Origin: JABCPE02 sp963506915
Lineage (GTDB): Bacteria > Bacteroidota > Bacteroidia > Flavobacteriales > Weeksellaceae
Direction: 5' to 3'
Assembly: GCA_963506915.1 (NCBI GenBank)
Contig: CAUORE010000018.1
Location: 1 to 34,692 of the forward strand
Length of the DNA stretch: 34,692 bases
Each line of letters starts with the position of its first letter. Positions within the stretch are counted from its first letter, which is position 1. Both the position numbers and the translations under genes were made by a program. The notes below the pieces were generated by a model. It did not search any database. It was not told the DNA's origin and was given only the letters and a program-made list of their open reading frames with translations. Shown in pieces: positions 6,609 to 14,224 of the stretch.

Positions 6609-6926
6609 ATGGCACTAACAGTTACAGACGGAACATTTAAAGAATCCGTATTACAATCAGATAAACCAGTATTAGTAGACTTTTGGGCTACTTGGTGTGG
6701 ACCTTGTAGAATGCTTTCTCCAGTTATCGAGCAGCTTCATAACGAGTTTGAAGGTAAGGCCGTAGTTGCAAAAGTAGATGTTGATAACAATCAGCAAGTA
6801 TCTTTGGAATACGGTATCAGAAGCATCCCTACTCTTCTTATTTTCAAAAATGGAGAAGTGGTTGATAAAATAGTAGGACTTTCTCCAAAAGAAGTTATTG
6901 CAGAGAAACTTTCTGCACATTTATAA
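6609..6926 (+). CDS. trxA: Thioredoxin
   Basis: A 105-residue single-domain thioredoxin with the redox motif WCGPC (Cys30 and Cys33), the preceding VDFWATWC strand and the cis-proline segment RSIPTLLIF near residue 77. There is no signal peptide, so it acts in the cytoplasm, reducing protein disulfides with electrons from thioredoxin reductase. The length is that of ordinary bacterial thioredoxin 1. It has its own promoter (6572) and terminator (6948), so it is a single-gene unit. Reduction of persulfide intermediates made by the upstream cysteine desulfurase is plausible but not shown. Confidence 0.95.
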   Translation: MALTVTDGTFKESVLQSDKPVLVDFWATWCGPCRMLSPVIEQLHNEFEGKAVVAKVDVDNNQQVSLEYGIRSIPTLLIFKNGEVVDKIVGLSPKEVIAEKLSAHL

Positions 6927-6947
6927 AAAAATATTTGTTTGATAATG

Positions 6948-6980
6948 AATGCTTTTCGTAAACGGAAAGCATTTTTTTTA
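6948..6980 (+). terminator. Intrinsic terminator after trxA
   Basis: AATGCTTTTCG (6948-6958) pairs with CGGAAAGCATT (6963-6973) with one G-T wobble and a 4-nt TAAA loop, followed by a run of T. Confidence 0.85.
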
Positions 6981-6987
6981 TTATTTA

Positions 6988-7019
6988 TTTGCTAGTGAAA
7001 ATAAATATGTATATATTTG
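6988..7019 (+). promoter_or_regulatory. Promoter of the tRNA-Asp pair
   Basis: TTTG at 6988-6991 is followed after 20 nt by TATATTTG at 7012-7019, a full match to the two-part Bacteroidota consensus. It is about 42 nt upstream of the first tRNA. Confidence 0.7.
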
Positions 7020-7061
7020 CACTCACAAAATCGAGAATAGAAGTTCATAATAAAGAAAGTA

Positions 7062-7135
7062 GATCCGGTAGTTCAGTTGGTTAGAATGCCGCCCTGTCAC
7101 GGCGGAGGTCGCGGGTTCGAGTCCCGTCCGGATCG
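7062..7135 (+). tRNA. tRNA-Asp (GTC), copy 1
   Basis: The 74-nt cloverleaf can be drawn by hand: acceptor GATCCGG/CCGGATC with discriminator G, D stem GTTC/GAAT, anticodon stem CCGCC/GGCGG with loop CTGTCAC (anticodon GTC), and T arm GCGGG-TTCGAGT-CCCGT. The discriminator G is followed by CAC, so CCA is not encoded directly and must be added. It reads Asp codons GAC and GAU. Confidence 0.97.
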
Positions 7136-7170
7136 CACCATAATTTTAAGGTTTTAAAAATTTGTTTTTA

Positions 7171-7244
7171 GATCCGGTAGTTCAGTTGGTTAGAATGCCG
7201 CCCTGTCACGGCGGAGGTCGCGGGTTCGAGTCCCGTCCGGATCG
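7171..7244 (+). tRNA. tRNA-Asp (GTC), copy 2
   Basis: This is identical in sequence to the copy at 7062-7135 and begins 109 nt downstream of it. The identity extends a few bases beyond the tRNA on both sides (7060-7139 against 7169-7248), pointing to a recent tandem duplication or gene conversion. Both copies are likely processed from one transcript ending at the 7248 terminator. Confidence 0.97.
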
Positions 7245-7247
7245 CAC

Positions 7248-7275
7248 CCTCTTCATTTGATGAAGAGGTTTTTTT
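7248..7275 (+). terminator. Intrinsic terminator after the tRNA pair
   Basis: CCTCTTCA (7248-7255) pairs with TGAAGAGG (7261-7268), with a further T-A pair inside and a 3-nt loop, followed by seven T. Confidence 0.9.
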
Positions 7276-7320
7276 GTTATTATAGCTAAGATTAAATATC
7301 ATTCTTAAGTAAAATTTATT

Positions 7321-7328
7321 TACTTTTG
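7321..7328 (+). promoter_or_regulatory. -7 box TACTTTTG for lysS
   Basis: TACTTTTG matches TAnnTTTG and ends 24 nt before the lysS ATG at 7353. No TTTG is seen at the expected -33 position. Confidence 0.5.
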
Positions 7329-7352
7329 CAGTCTAATTAAATAAGATTGAAA

Positions 7353-9047
7353 ATGTCATTATCAGAACAAGAAATCATACGCCGAGAGAAGTTAGAAAAA
7401 CTTACCCAGATGGGAATCAATGCATTCCCAGCAGACGAATATACTATTACGGACTCTGCACAGTCTATAAAAGAAGGTTTTGAAGAAGGAAAAAAGGTAA
7501 AAATAGCTGGAAGACTTATTTCTAGAAGAATACAAGGAAAGGCTTCTTTTGCTGAATTACAGGACTCTTCTGGGCGTATTCAGGTTTATTTCAACAGAGA
7601 TGAAATCTGCCCTACTGATGATAAAGAGCTTTATAATGAAGTGTACAAACACCTTTTGGACATCGGAGACATCATCGGTGTAGAGGGAGAATTGTTCAAA
7701 ACTCAAGTAGGAGAAATGACAGTAATGGTGAAAAATTTCACTATTTTGACTAAAACTCTCCGACCGCTTCCTTTTGCTAAAATAGATGAAAACGGCGTTG
7801 TTCATGATGCTTTCAACGATCCTGAACTTCGTTACCGCCAGAGATATGTGGATTTAGTAGTAAATCCAGAGGTGAAAGATGTTTTCGTAAAGAGAACCAA
7901 ACTTTTCAATGCGATGCGCCAGTTCTTTAATGATGCTGGATATTTTGAAGTAGAAACGCCTATTTTACAGTCTATCCCTGGGGGAGCTGCCGCGCGGCCA
8001 TTTATCACTCATCACAATGCTTTGGATATCCCTTTATACCTTAGAATTGCCAATGAATTATATTTAAAAAGGCTGATTGTCGGTGGTTTTGATGGCGTAT
8101 ATGAGTTTTCTAAAAACTTCCGTAATGAAGGAATGGACAGAACTCACAACCCTGAATTTACGGCAATGGAAATCTATGTGGCATACAAGGATTACAATTG
8201 GATGATGGATTTTACCGAAAAACTTTTGGAGCATTGCGCGAAAGCTGTAAATGGAACAACCAAAGCCGTTTTTGGAGAACACGAGATAGACTGGAAAACG
8301 CCTTACGAAAGAATTTCTATGACGGATGCCATCAAGAAATTTACAGGGTATGATATCACTGGCAAGAGCGAAGAAGAACTTAGAACATTCGCGAAATCCA
8401 TCGGTATAAATGTAGATGAGACAATGGGTAAAGGAAAACTGATAGATGAAATATTTGGAGAAAAATGCGAGGGCAACTTTATCCAGCCTACTTTCATCAC
8501 AGATTATCCAATAGAAATGTCGCCTTTGACTAAAAAACACAGAGATAAAGAAGGTTTGACTGAGAGATTTGAGCTGATGGTCTGTGGTAAGGAAATTGCA
8601 AATTCTTATTCCGAGCTAAATGACCCAATAGACCAGCGCGAAAGATTCGAAGAACAAATGAAACTTTCCGAAAAAGGAGATGATGAAGCAATGTTCATAG
8701 ACCAAGACTTCCTGCGTGCATTGGAATATGGAATGCCTCCAACAGCTGGTTTAGGAATAGGTATGGACAGACTGATGATGTTCCTTACCAATAATGCTTC
8801 CATCCAAGAAGTGCTGTTTTTCCCTCAGATGAGACCAGAAAAGAAAATGCCAGCAATAGAACTAGGAGATGATGAAAAACTGATTTTGGAAATTTTGAAA
8901 TCTGGTGAAGCGATGCCACTTTCTGAGGTTAAAGAAAAATCCCAACTTTCTGGTAAAAAATGGGACAAAGCAACCAAAAATCTTACGAAAAGCAACATCG
9001 TAAAAGTAGAAAAAACAGAAACTGATTTACTGATGAAATTGGTTTAG
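7353..9047 (+). CDS. lysS: Lysyl-tRNA synthetase, class II
   Basis: The enzyme charges tRNA-Lys with lysine. The OB-fold anticodon-binding domain covers residues of about 45-150 (VKIAGRLISRR, KASFAELQDSSGRIQVY), and the class II catalytic core follows: motif 2 is FRNEGMDRTHNPEFTAME near residue 255, and motif 3 is GLGIGMDRLMMF near residue 470. The chosen ATG gives 564 residues; a TTG 6 nt upstream is less likely. After motif 3 there is an extra C-terminal region of about 65 residues (from about 500) that looks like a small winged-helix domain (LSEVKEKSQLSGKKWDKATK), making it longer than the roughly 500-residue E. coli enzyme. Similar tails are known in Flavobacteriia. It is a single-gene unit with its own promoter and terminator. 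Confidence 0.97.
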   Translation: MSLSEQEIIRREKLEKLTQMGINAFPADEYTITDSAQSIKEGFEEGKKVKIAGRLISRRIQGKASFAELQDSSGRIQVYFNRDEICPTDDKELYNEVYKHLLDIGDIIGVEGELFKTQVGEMTVMVKNFTILTKTLRPLPFAKIDENGVVHDAFNDPELRYRQRYVDLVVNPEVKDVFVKRTKLFNAMRQFFNDAGYFEVETPILQSIPGGAAARPFITHHNALDIPLYLRIANELYLKRLIVGGFDGVYEFSKNFRNEGMDRTHNPEFTAMEIYVAYKDYNWMMDFTEKLLEHCAKAVNGTTKAVFGEHEIDWKTPYERISMTDAIKKFTGYDITGKSEEELRTFAKSIGINVDETMGKGKLIDEIFGEKCEGNFIQPTFITDYPIEMSPLTKKHRDKEGLTERFELMVCGKEIANSYSELNDPIDQRERFEEQMKLSEKGDDEAMFIDQDFLRALEYGMPPTAGLGIGMDRLMMFLTNNASIQEVLFFPQMRPEKKMPAIELGDDEKLILEILKSGEAMPLSEVKEKSQLSGKKWDKATKNLTKSNIVKVEKTETDLLMKLV

Positions 9048-9051
9048 AAAA

Positions 9052-9094
9052 TAAAAAATAAAGGTTATTCTTTTTGAATAACCTTTATTTTTAT
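9052..9094. terminator. Bidirectional terminator between lysS and murF
   Basis: ATAAAGGTTATTC (9058-9070) and GAATAACCTTTAT (9076-9088) form a perfect 13-bp stem with a 5-T loop. A-rich sequence on the left and T-rich sequence on the right let it serve both converging genes. Confidence 0.9.
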
Positions 9095-10362
9095 AAAAAC
9101 TCTATTGCTTTTTCTAATGCGATTCCTCTGGAACCTTTTAATAGAATATTTTTATTTTTAATCGGGTTTTGTTTTAAATATTCTATAAGCTCATCAGTGT
9201 TTTTAAATGATTTTTCAGAAGGATTCACCTGCTTAAAAATACTTCCCACTGTTATGATTTCATCTAAATTTAGGGATTTCGCTTGTTCCCATATTTTCTG
9301 ATGCTCCGTAACACTCTCCTCACCTAGCTCCAGCATATCTCCTATGATAATAGTCTTAGAACCAGTGAATTGGCTAAAATTATTCAATGACAAGGCCATA
9401 CTACTGGGATTAGCATTATAAGTATCTAAAACTAATGTTTTCCCATTTTTCTCTACAACTTGTGAGCGCATATTAGTAGGCTTATAATTTTCTATCGCTG
9501 ACTTAATTTCCTCAAAATCAATATCAAAATGCAAACCTAAACTTACCGCTGTACAAATATTCGTAAAGTTATAATCTCCTGTAAGGTTGGACTGAATTTT
9601 TTGACCTTTATAAGTGATTCCAACCAGATTATTTTCTACAAACTTCTCAAAATAAAACTGAGAATCATCTGCACCAAAAGTGATTTTTTTCGAATAATTT
9701 TTAGTTTTTTCTCGCTGAATTTCATCAACTTCATTTACTAATATTGTTTGGTCGTTCTGTTTTAAATATTCATAAAGTTCTGATTTTCCTTTTATTACAC
9801 CTTCAAAACCACCAAAACCCTCTAAATGAGCCTTACCAAAATTAGTAATGTAGCCTATATTGGGCTCTGCTAGCGAACAGAGAAGTTCTATCTCTTTTTG
9901 ATGATTTGCTCCCATTTCTATCACAGCAATTTCGTGTTCTTTCGTTATGGAAAGCAATGTAAGTGGAACTCCTATATGATTATTCAGATTCCCAAAAGTA
10001 TATTGAGTTTTGTATTTTCTAGCCAATACAGAGGAAATTAATTCTTTTGTAGTGGTTTTTCCGTTACTTCCCGTAAGTCCTATAATAGGAATTTGTAATT
10101 GTCTACGATGAAATAAAGCTAAATTTTGTAAAAAATCTAGCGTAGAAGGAACATAGAATATCTTTTTATCTATATTTTCATATTCTTTTCTCTCAACTAT
10201 TACAGCAGCAGCTCCGTTTTGTATGGCATCTTCTGCCTTTGTAGCGGCATCAAAATTCTCTCCTGAAAAAGCAATGAAAATAGTTCCTTTTTCTATTTTT
10301 CTACTATCTATACTTATCTTTCCAGCTTGAAAATAACTGAAATAAAAATCTTTAACATCCAT
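9091..10362 (-). CDS. murF: UDP-N-acetylmuramoyl-tripeptide--D-alanyl-D-alanine ligase
   Basis: The 423-residue cytoplasmic Mur ligase adds D-Ala-D-Ala to UDP-MurNAc-tripeptide, the last soluble step of peptidoglycan precursor synthesis. The N-terminal substrate-binding domain contains SIDSRKIEKGTIFIAFSGEN (17-36); the ATP loop is GLTGSNGKTTTKE (95-107); then come NNHIGVPLTLL and EMGANHQKEIELL, and the C-terminal domain has LDTYNANPSSM and IIGDMLELGEES. Its ATG is only 4 nt from a TATTTTTG box (10367-10374), so its mRNA may be leaderless. It is downstream of gldJ on the same strand but separated by a hairpin terminator at 10371-10399. The gldJ-murF neighbourhood is conserved in Flavobacteriia. 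Confidence 0.96.
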   Translation of the reverse strand: MDVKDFYFSYFQAGKISIDSRKIEKGTIFIAFSGENFDAATKAEDAIQNGAAAVIVERKEYENIDKKIFYVPSTLDFLQNLALFHRRQLQIPIIGLTGSNGKTTTKELISSVLARKYKTQYTFGNLNNHIGVPLTLLSITKEHEIAVIEMGANHQKEIELLCSLAEPNIGYITNFGKAHLEGFGGFEGVIKGKSELYEYLKQNDQTILVNEVDEIQREKTKNYSKKITFGADDSQFYFEKFVENNLVGITYKGQKIQSNLTGDYNFTNICTAVSLGLHFDIDFEEIKSAIENYKPTNMRSQVVEKNGKTLVLDTYNANPSSMALSLNNFSQFTGSKTIIIGDMLELGEESVTEHQKIWEQAKSLNLDEIITVGSIFKQVNPSEKSFKNTDELIEYLKQNPIKNKNILLKGSRGIALEKAIEFL

Positions 10363-10366
10363 AGTT

Positions 10367-10374
10367 CAAAAATA
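10367..10374 (-). promoter_or_regulatory. murF -7 box embedded in the gldJ terminator tail
   Basis: The minus strand reads TATTTTTG, then AACT, then the murF ATG. The box follows directly on the U-tract of the gldJ terminator, so termination of gldJ and initiation of murF share the same 30 nt. Confidence 0.5.
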
Positions 10375-10399
10375 AAAAAACCTTTCCAATTAGGAAAGG
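10371..10399 (-). terminator. Intrinsic terminator after gldJ
   Basis: On the minus strand CCTTTCC and GGAAAGG (10381-10387 and 10393-10399) form a 7-bp stem with a 5-nt loop, followed by seven T. Confidence 0.85.
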
Positions 10400-10424
10400 C
10401 TTTTTTAATATTTAGGGATATATT

Positions 10425-12041
10425 TTATCTTTTTGATCTTACATTTGAATTATCCTTAGCATCTTGTGCTACACGGAAACCAATCCAACCATAAGCTTTA
10501 TTTTCATCCTTAAATCTTCTTTGTCCTGGATCTAACCAATAAGCTGTATCAACCCAAGATCCTCCTTTTACTACTCTGATACTATTTGACATGTTTGTAG
10601 ATCTGTCTTTTGTATCTTTTTGTAGAACTACTCTTCCTTGTCCATCTACAATAAATCTTCTTTTTACAGAGTTATACATACTAAATTTAGCAGCTGCACT
10701 ATCTTCAAGGGCTCTACCATATCCAGATTCCATAGAAGACATGTAATCACCATCCATGAAGTTACTATTATCTTGTCTTACAACTCTTTCATATTGTCCA
10801 GGCAATCCTTTATAAACTAGTCTACCATCAGAAAGGGTATCATATGCTATAGTATTTCCTTCAATTTTCTTGAATGTACCATCCGAATTTTTAACAATAT
10901 CTTTAATCATATTACCTCTATGATAATTGAAGTCATTAGCTTCTTCATCTATTATAGGTCTATAGATATCTGAAGTCCATTCAGCAACATTTCCTAGCAT
11001 TCCATAGATACCTAGGTCATTAGAAGGATATCTTTTCACATCAGATGTTGAAGGTGAACCATCATTATTCCATCCTCCTACACCAGAATAATCTCCTTTA
11101 CCTTGTTTGAAGTTTTCAAGATAAAGACCTTTATTTCTTCCTTTTGTCCCTCTCAACACATCTTCTTTAGGAGTTTTTCCTAAATAAGTATTGTAGCTTC
11201 TGTTTTTCTGAAGTCCTAGAGCAGCATATTCCCACTCAACCTCAGTTGGAAGTCTAAACTTAGTTACTAAACTAGCTGCTGCATTTCTGTTAGCTGCTTG
11301 AATTCTAGCATTCTTAGTTTTGATACCTTGTTTTTGCTCCATTCTTTTAGCATCTACATAACTTTGAAGTTCTGGATCATTAGCCTTGAACTTATCTAAG
11401 TTAAATGTATTTGCTCCTTGGTTATTAGCATCACTAGTGTAGAAATCTTTTTTAATAACTCCTTGATCCATCAAAGCTTTCTCATTAGCTCTGTCTGTCA
11501 ACCAGTCACAATATCTTGTTGCTTGAGTCCAAGAAACTCCTACAACAGGATAGTAATCATACTCAGGCGCACGGAAATAAGACTCTGAATAGTCATTACG
11601 AGACAATTTGTTATTCCAAACCAATGTATCTGGAAGCGCTCCCGAATAAATGTTTTTGAAACTTGGGTCAGAAGCTGGGAATACGAATTTCAGCCATGTT
11701 ACATATTCACGGTATTCATAGTTCGTAATTTCTGTTTCTCCAATAAAGAAAGAACTAACCTGCATCCTTCTAGGTGTATTGTTCCAGTCTCTCATTACAT
11801 CATCTTTTACTAATCCCATAGTAAAAGTTCCACCTCCTACATACACCATTCCTGGCCATCCTTTCTGTTTCTGTTCCTTTCTTGTGAAAAACCAACCTTT
11901 TTGGTCATTTGGTTTCCAACCAGTTTTACTTGTGAATTTTTTTGTTCCTCCACCACTTTTAGTAGAGCCTCCTCCTCCACAACTAGTAAGTAGAGTCAAA
12001 GCTCCTAAAGCAGATAATGAAAACAATTTCATTTTTTTCAT
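10425..12041 (-). CDS. gldJ: Gliding motility lipoprotein GldJ
   Basis: A 538-residue lipoprotein (lipobox Leu-Thr-Ser-Cys, Cys21, followed by a GGGG stretch) with a formylglycine-generating-enzyme-like fold: VYVGGGTFTMG at 67-76, ETEITNYEYREYV at 102-114, FRLPTEVEWEYAALG at 262-276, GMLGNVAEW at 347-355, and KGGSWVD with GWIGFRVAQD near the C-terminus. In Flavobacterium johnsoniae GldJ and GldK share this fold; the length near 540-560 and the position beside porV and murF, away from gldLMN, point to GldJ. GldJ is needed for gliding and for stability of type IX secretion components. The fold keeps no sign of enzymatic use here. The gene diverges from porV across a 351-bp spacer. Confidence 0.88.
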   Translation of the reverse strand: MKKMKLFSLSALGALTLLTSCGGGGSTKSGGGTKKFTSKTGWKPNDQKGWFFTRKEQKQKGWPGMVYVGGGTFTMGLVKDDVMRDWNNTPRRMQVSSFFIGETEITNYEYREYVTWLKFVFPASDPSFKNIYSGALPDTLVWNNKLSRNDYSESYFRAPEYDYYPVVGVSWTQATRYCDWLTDRANEKALMDQGVIKKDFYTSDANNQGANTFNLDKFKANDPELQSYVDAKRMEQKQGIKTKNARIQAANRNAAASLVTKFRLPTEVEWEYAALGLQKNRSYNTYLGKTPKEDVLRGTKGRNKGLYLENFKQGKGDYSGVGGWNNDGSPSTSDVKRYPSNDLGIYGMLGNVAEWTSDIYRPIIDEEANDFNYHRGNMIKDIVKNSDGTFKKIEGNTIAYDTLSDGRLVYKGLPGQYERVVRQDNSNFMDGDYMSSMESGYGRALEDSAAAKFSMYNSVKRRFIVDGQGRVVLQKDTKDRSTNMSNSIRVVKGGSWVDTAYWLDPGQRRFKDENKAYGWIGFRVAQDAKDNSNVRSKR

Positions 12042-12392
12042 AATATGTATTCTTATAAACTTTAAATTTCAAAGTGCAAATAACGCTAAATTATTTCTTT
12101 TATCAAAATTTCTTTACGACTTTTTAACAAATATTTTTTATTTTTATTGTGTATACAAATCAAAAACTAACACACAAAACAACATAAAAGCCACATTTTG
12201 AATGAGTTAAACAAAAATATAAAATCTTAAAATTTTCTTAAAATTATTTAAACTTTAAAATAAACTCAACCTTATTATACAACCAAATACTTTATTATAA
12301 TACAAATATAACTTTTTTTAACTAAAAAATATAAAAAAATCATAAATTTTAAATTTAAATTTTTATTTTTGCATGATTATTAAAACATTAAT
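12042..12392. other. Divergent gldJ-porV intergenic region
   Basis: This very AT-rich 351-bp spacer holds no convincing gene. For porV there is a TATTTTTG box at 12364-12371, 22 nt before its ATG. For gldJ the best minus-strand boxes are TATTTTTG at 12212-12219 and TATATTTG at 12303-12310, which would give leaders of about 165 or 255 nt; nothing closer fits. Short runs of A and T make any further structure uncertain. Confidence 0.5.
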
Positions 12393-13532
12393 ATGAAATT
12401 GAACAAAAAACTTATCATCATGTTGGGGTTGGGAGTAGCTGCTAATGCTTATTCTCAAGATCTTACAAAAATTCGTCCTGTATTGACAGGTGCACCTTTC
12501 TTAAGGATAGCTCCAGATGCCCGTTCAGGAGGTATGGCAGACCAAGGGGTGGCTACTACACCAGATACCTATTCTCAATATTGGAATGCTGCGAAATACC
12601 CTTTTGCTAATGCAAAGACATCTGTGGGTGTTAGTTTTACTCCATATATGAATAAAATTACCAATGATATATTCTTATTATATGGTTCTTTTTATACAAA
12701 ACTGGGAGAAGAAAATAGAAGTACATTGAGTGCAAGTATCTATTACTTTAACATGGGAACAGTAGATTTGTCTAGAATTGTAGGAGGAGTTGCAGTAAGT
12801 GAAGGACAATCTAAACCTAATGAATTCTCTATTGATTTAGCCTATGCTCTAAAACTTTCAGAAAGTTTTTCGATGGCGGTTACGGGTAGATATATCCGTT
12901 CAGATTTGTCTAGTTTAGGACAAAGCAGCAGCACATTACAAGCAGCCAATACATTTGCTGTAGATATTGCAGGATATTACCAATCTCCTAAAATGCAAAG
13001 TTTTGGTGAAAAAGAAGGTAGAGTAAGAGGTGGGTTTGCTATTCAAAATGTAGGACCAAAACTTAACTATAGTAAAAGTATAGATTCTAAGTCTTATCTT
13101 CCTACTATTGCAAGATTGGGAGCTGGATATGATTTATTCCTTGATGCAGAAAATCGTCTGGGACTTACTTTAGAAGCATCTAAACTCTTAGTTCCAGGAG
13201 CTGAAGCAGTGGTAGATCCTGTTACTAACAGAGTTTCTTATTCGTATCCTGATGTAAGTGTAATCAATGGTATGGGTAAATCTTTCAGCAATAAAAAAAG
13301 TGTAATGTACAGCATTGCTGCTGATTATTCATATAATGATACTTTTGATATAAGAACAGGATACTTCCATGAAAGTGCTGAGCAGGGAGGAAGACAATTT
13401 GCGACTATAGGTGTAGGACTGAAATACAAATCTTTTGGACTTGATGTTTCCTACCTTATCAATACTGCTAAAATCAATAACGCATTGGATAACACCCTTA
13501 GATTTGGTCTTGTTTGGGACATTAGTGAGTAA
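12393..13532 (+). CDS. porV: Type IX secretion outer membrane protein PorV
   Basis: The 379-residue product has a signal peptide ending AANAYSQ (residue 22) and then the typical PorV opening DLTKIRPVLTGAPFLRIAPD followed by ARSGGMADQGVAT. The rest is a series of amphipathic strands ending in an aromatic-rich last strand (LRFGLVWDISE), as expected for a FadL-like 14-strand beta barrel. In F. johnsoniae PorV binds secreted cargo at the translocon and shuttles it to the PorU sortase. porV is usually next to porU and gldJ; here gldJ diverges from it, but porU is not in the window, so the sortase gene has been separated or lies elsewhere. A terminator follows at 13553. Confidence 0.92.
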   Translation: MKLNKKLIIMLGLGVAANAYSQDLTKIRPVLTGAPFLRIAPDARSGGMADQGVATTPDTYSQYWNAAKYPFANAKTSVGVSFTPYMNKITNDIFLLYGSFYTKLGEENRSTLSASIYYFNMGTVDLSRIVGGVAVSEGQSKPNEFSIDLAYALKLSESFSMAVTGRYIRSDLSSLGQSSSTLQAANTFAVDIAGYYQSPKMQSFGEKEGRVRGGFAIQNVGPKLNYSKSIDSKSYLPTIARLGAGYDLFLDAENRLGLTLEASKLLVPGAEAVVDPVTNRVSYSYPDVSVINGMGKSFSNKKSVMYSIAADYSYNDTFDIRTGYFHESAEQGGRQFATIGVGLKYKSFGLDVSYLINTAKINNALDNTLRFGLVWDISE

Positions 13533-13552
13533 AAATAATTTTTCCATAAATA

Positions 13553-13589
13553 AAAAAAATAGCACCATAAAATTATGGTGCTATTTTTT
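13553..13589. terminator. Bidirectional terminator between porV and the PPTase gene
   Basis: TAGCACCATAA (13560-13570) and TTATGGTGCTA (13573-13583) are exact inverted repeats, flanked by an A-run on the left and a T-run on the right, serving the two converging genes. Confidence 0.9.
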
Positions 13590-14211
13590 ATTCTTCTTCT
13601 GTTATTGCAAGATAATAATTTCCAATTTTCTCTAAATGAGCTAAGAATTTATCTTCTCTATCCTTATCAAAAACCTTACATTTTATTTTAGAAAATTTAT
13701 CCAAAAGAAATTCATCAACTACATAAAACTCCTTAAAAGACCATTGTTTCGAGGAATGTATTTTGAATAAAGCCTCTTTTATGCACCAGATAGCTGTCAG
13801 ATGTTCTATCCCTGATTCAGCCCTGCCGAGCCAGTCTATTTCCGTGGGATGCAGAAATTTGTGTTTGATTTTATCTATTCTATCCTTCACCTGTTCTATA
13901 TCCACTCCTATTTTTTTTTCGGAAATCGCTAAAACCGCATAAGGAAAGGAATGACTGACCGACACGAACTTATCAAATGGCTCCAAATAGGGCTGTCCAT
14001 TTTCATAGTATCTGATTTTATGATTAGGCAGGATTTTTTTGAGCATTTGCCTTACCATTTGTTTCTCTATCAATCTTTTAGGCGATTTTTGCTTTAAATT
14101 TTCAAATTCTTTTTCATCCGAAATCAAATCAGCAGAAAATTTCTCTTCATCTGAATATTTCCAAATCAAAATTTGAGTTTGCTCCGATATTATTTCCTTA
14201 AAAATAGGCAT
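13588..14211 (-). CDS. 4'-phosphopantetheinyl transferase superfamily protein
   Basis: The 207-residue enzyme moves the phosphopantetheine arm of CoA onto a carrier-protein serine. Motifs seen are NGQPYL (71-76), VSVSHS (83-88), GVDIEQ (102-107) with Asp104 and Glu106 as metal ligands, and WCIKEALFK (142-150) with Glu146 as the third. The size and the single-chain layout are of the Sfp type, not the small AcpS type. The target may be the fatty-acid acyl carrier or a secondary-metabolite carrier; no carrier protein is nearby. It is 13 nt downstream of the M14 peptidase gene and probably cotranscribed with it. Confidence 0.88.
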   Translation of the reverse strand: MPIFKEIISEQTQILIWKYSDEEKFSADLISDEKEFENLKQKSPKRLIEKQMVRQMLKKILPNHKIRYYENGQPYLEPFDKFVSVSHSFPYAVLAISEKKIGVDIEQVKDRIDKIKHKFLHPTEIDWLGRAESGIEHLTAIWCIKEALFKIHSSKQWSFKEFYVVDEFLLDKFSKIKCKVFDKDREDKFLAHLEKIGNYYLAITEEE

Positions 14212-14224
14212 TTTTCATTAAAAT

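Noticed and set aside
7060..7248. Attachment site of an integrated element at the tRNA-Asp genes
   Set aside because: The duplicated stretch is the whole tRNA with no integrase, phage or conjugative genes between or beside the copies.
11779..12201. Plus-strand frame of 140 codons over the gldJ start
   Set aside because: It is the reverse of the GldJ lipoprotein signal region plus the AT-rich spacer, with no sensible domain.
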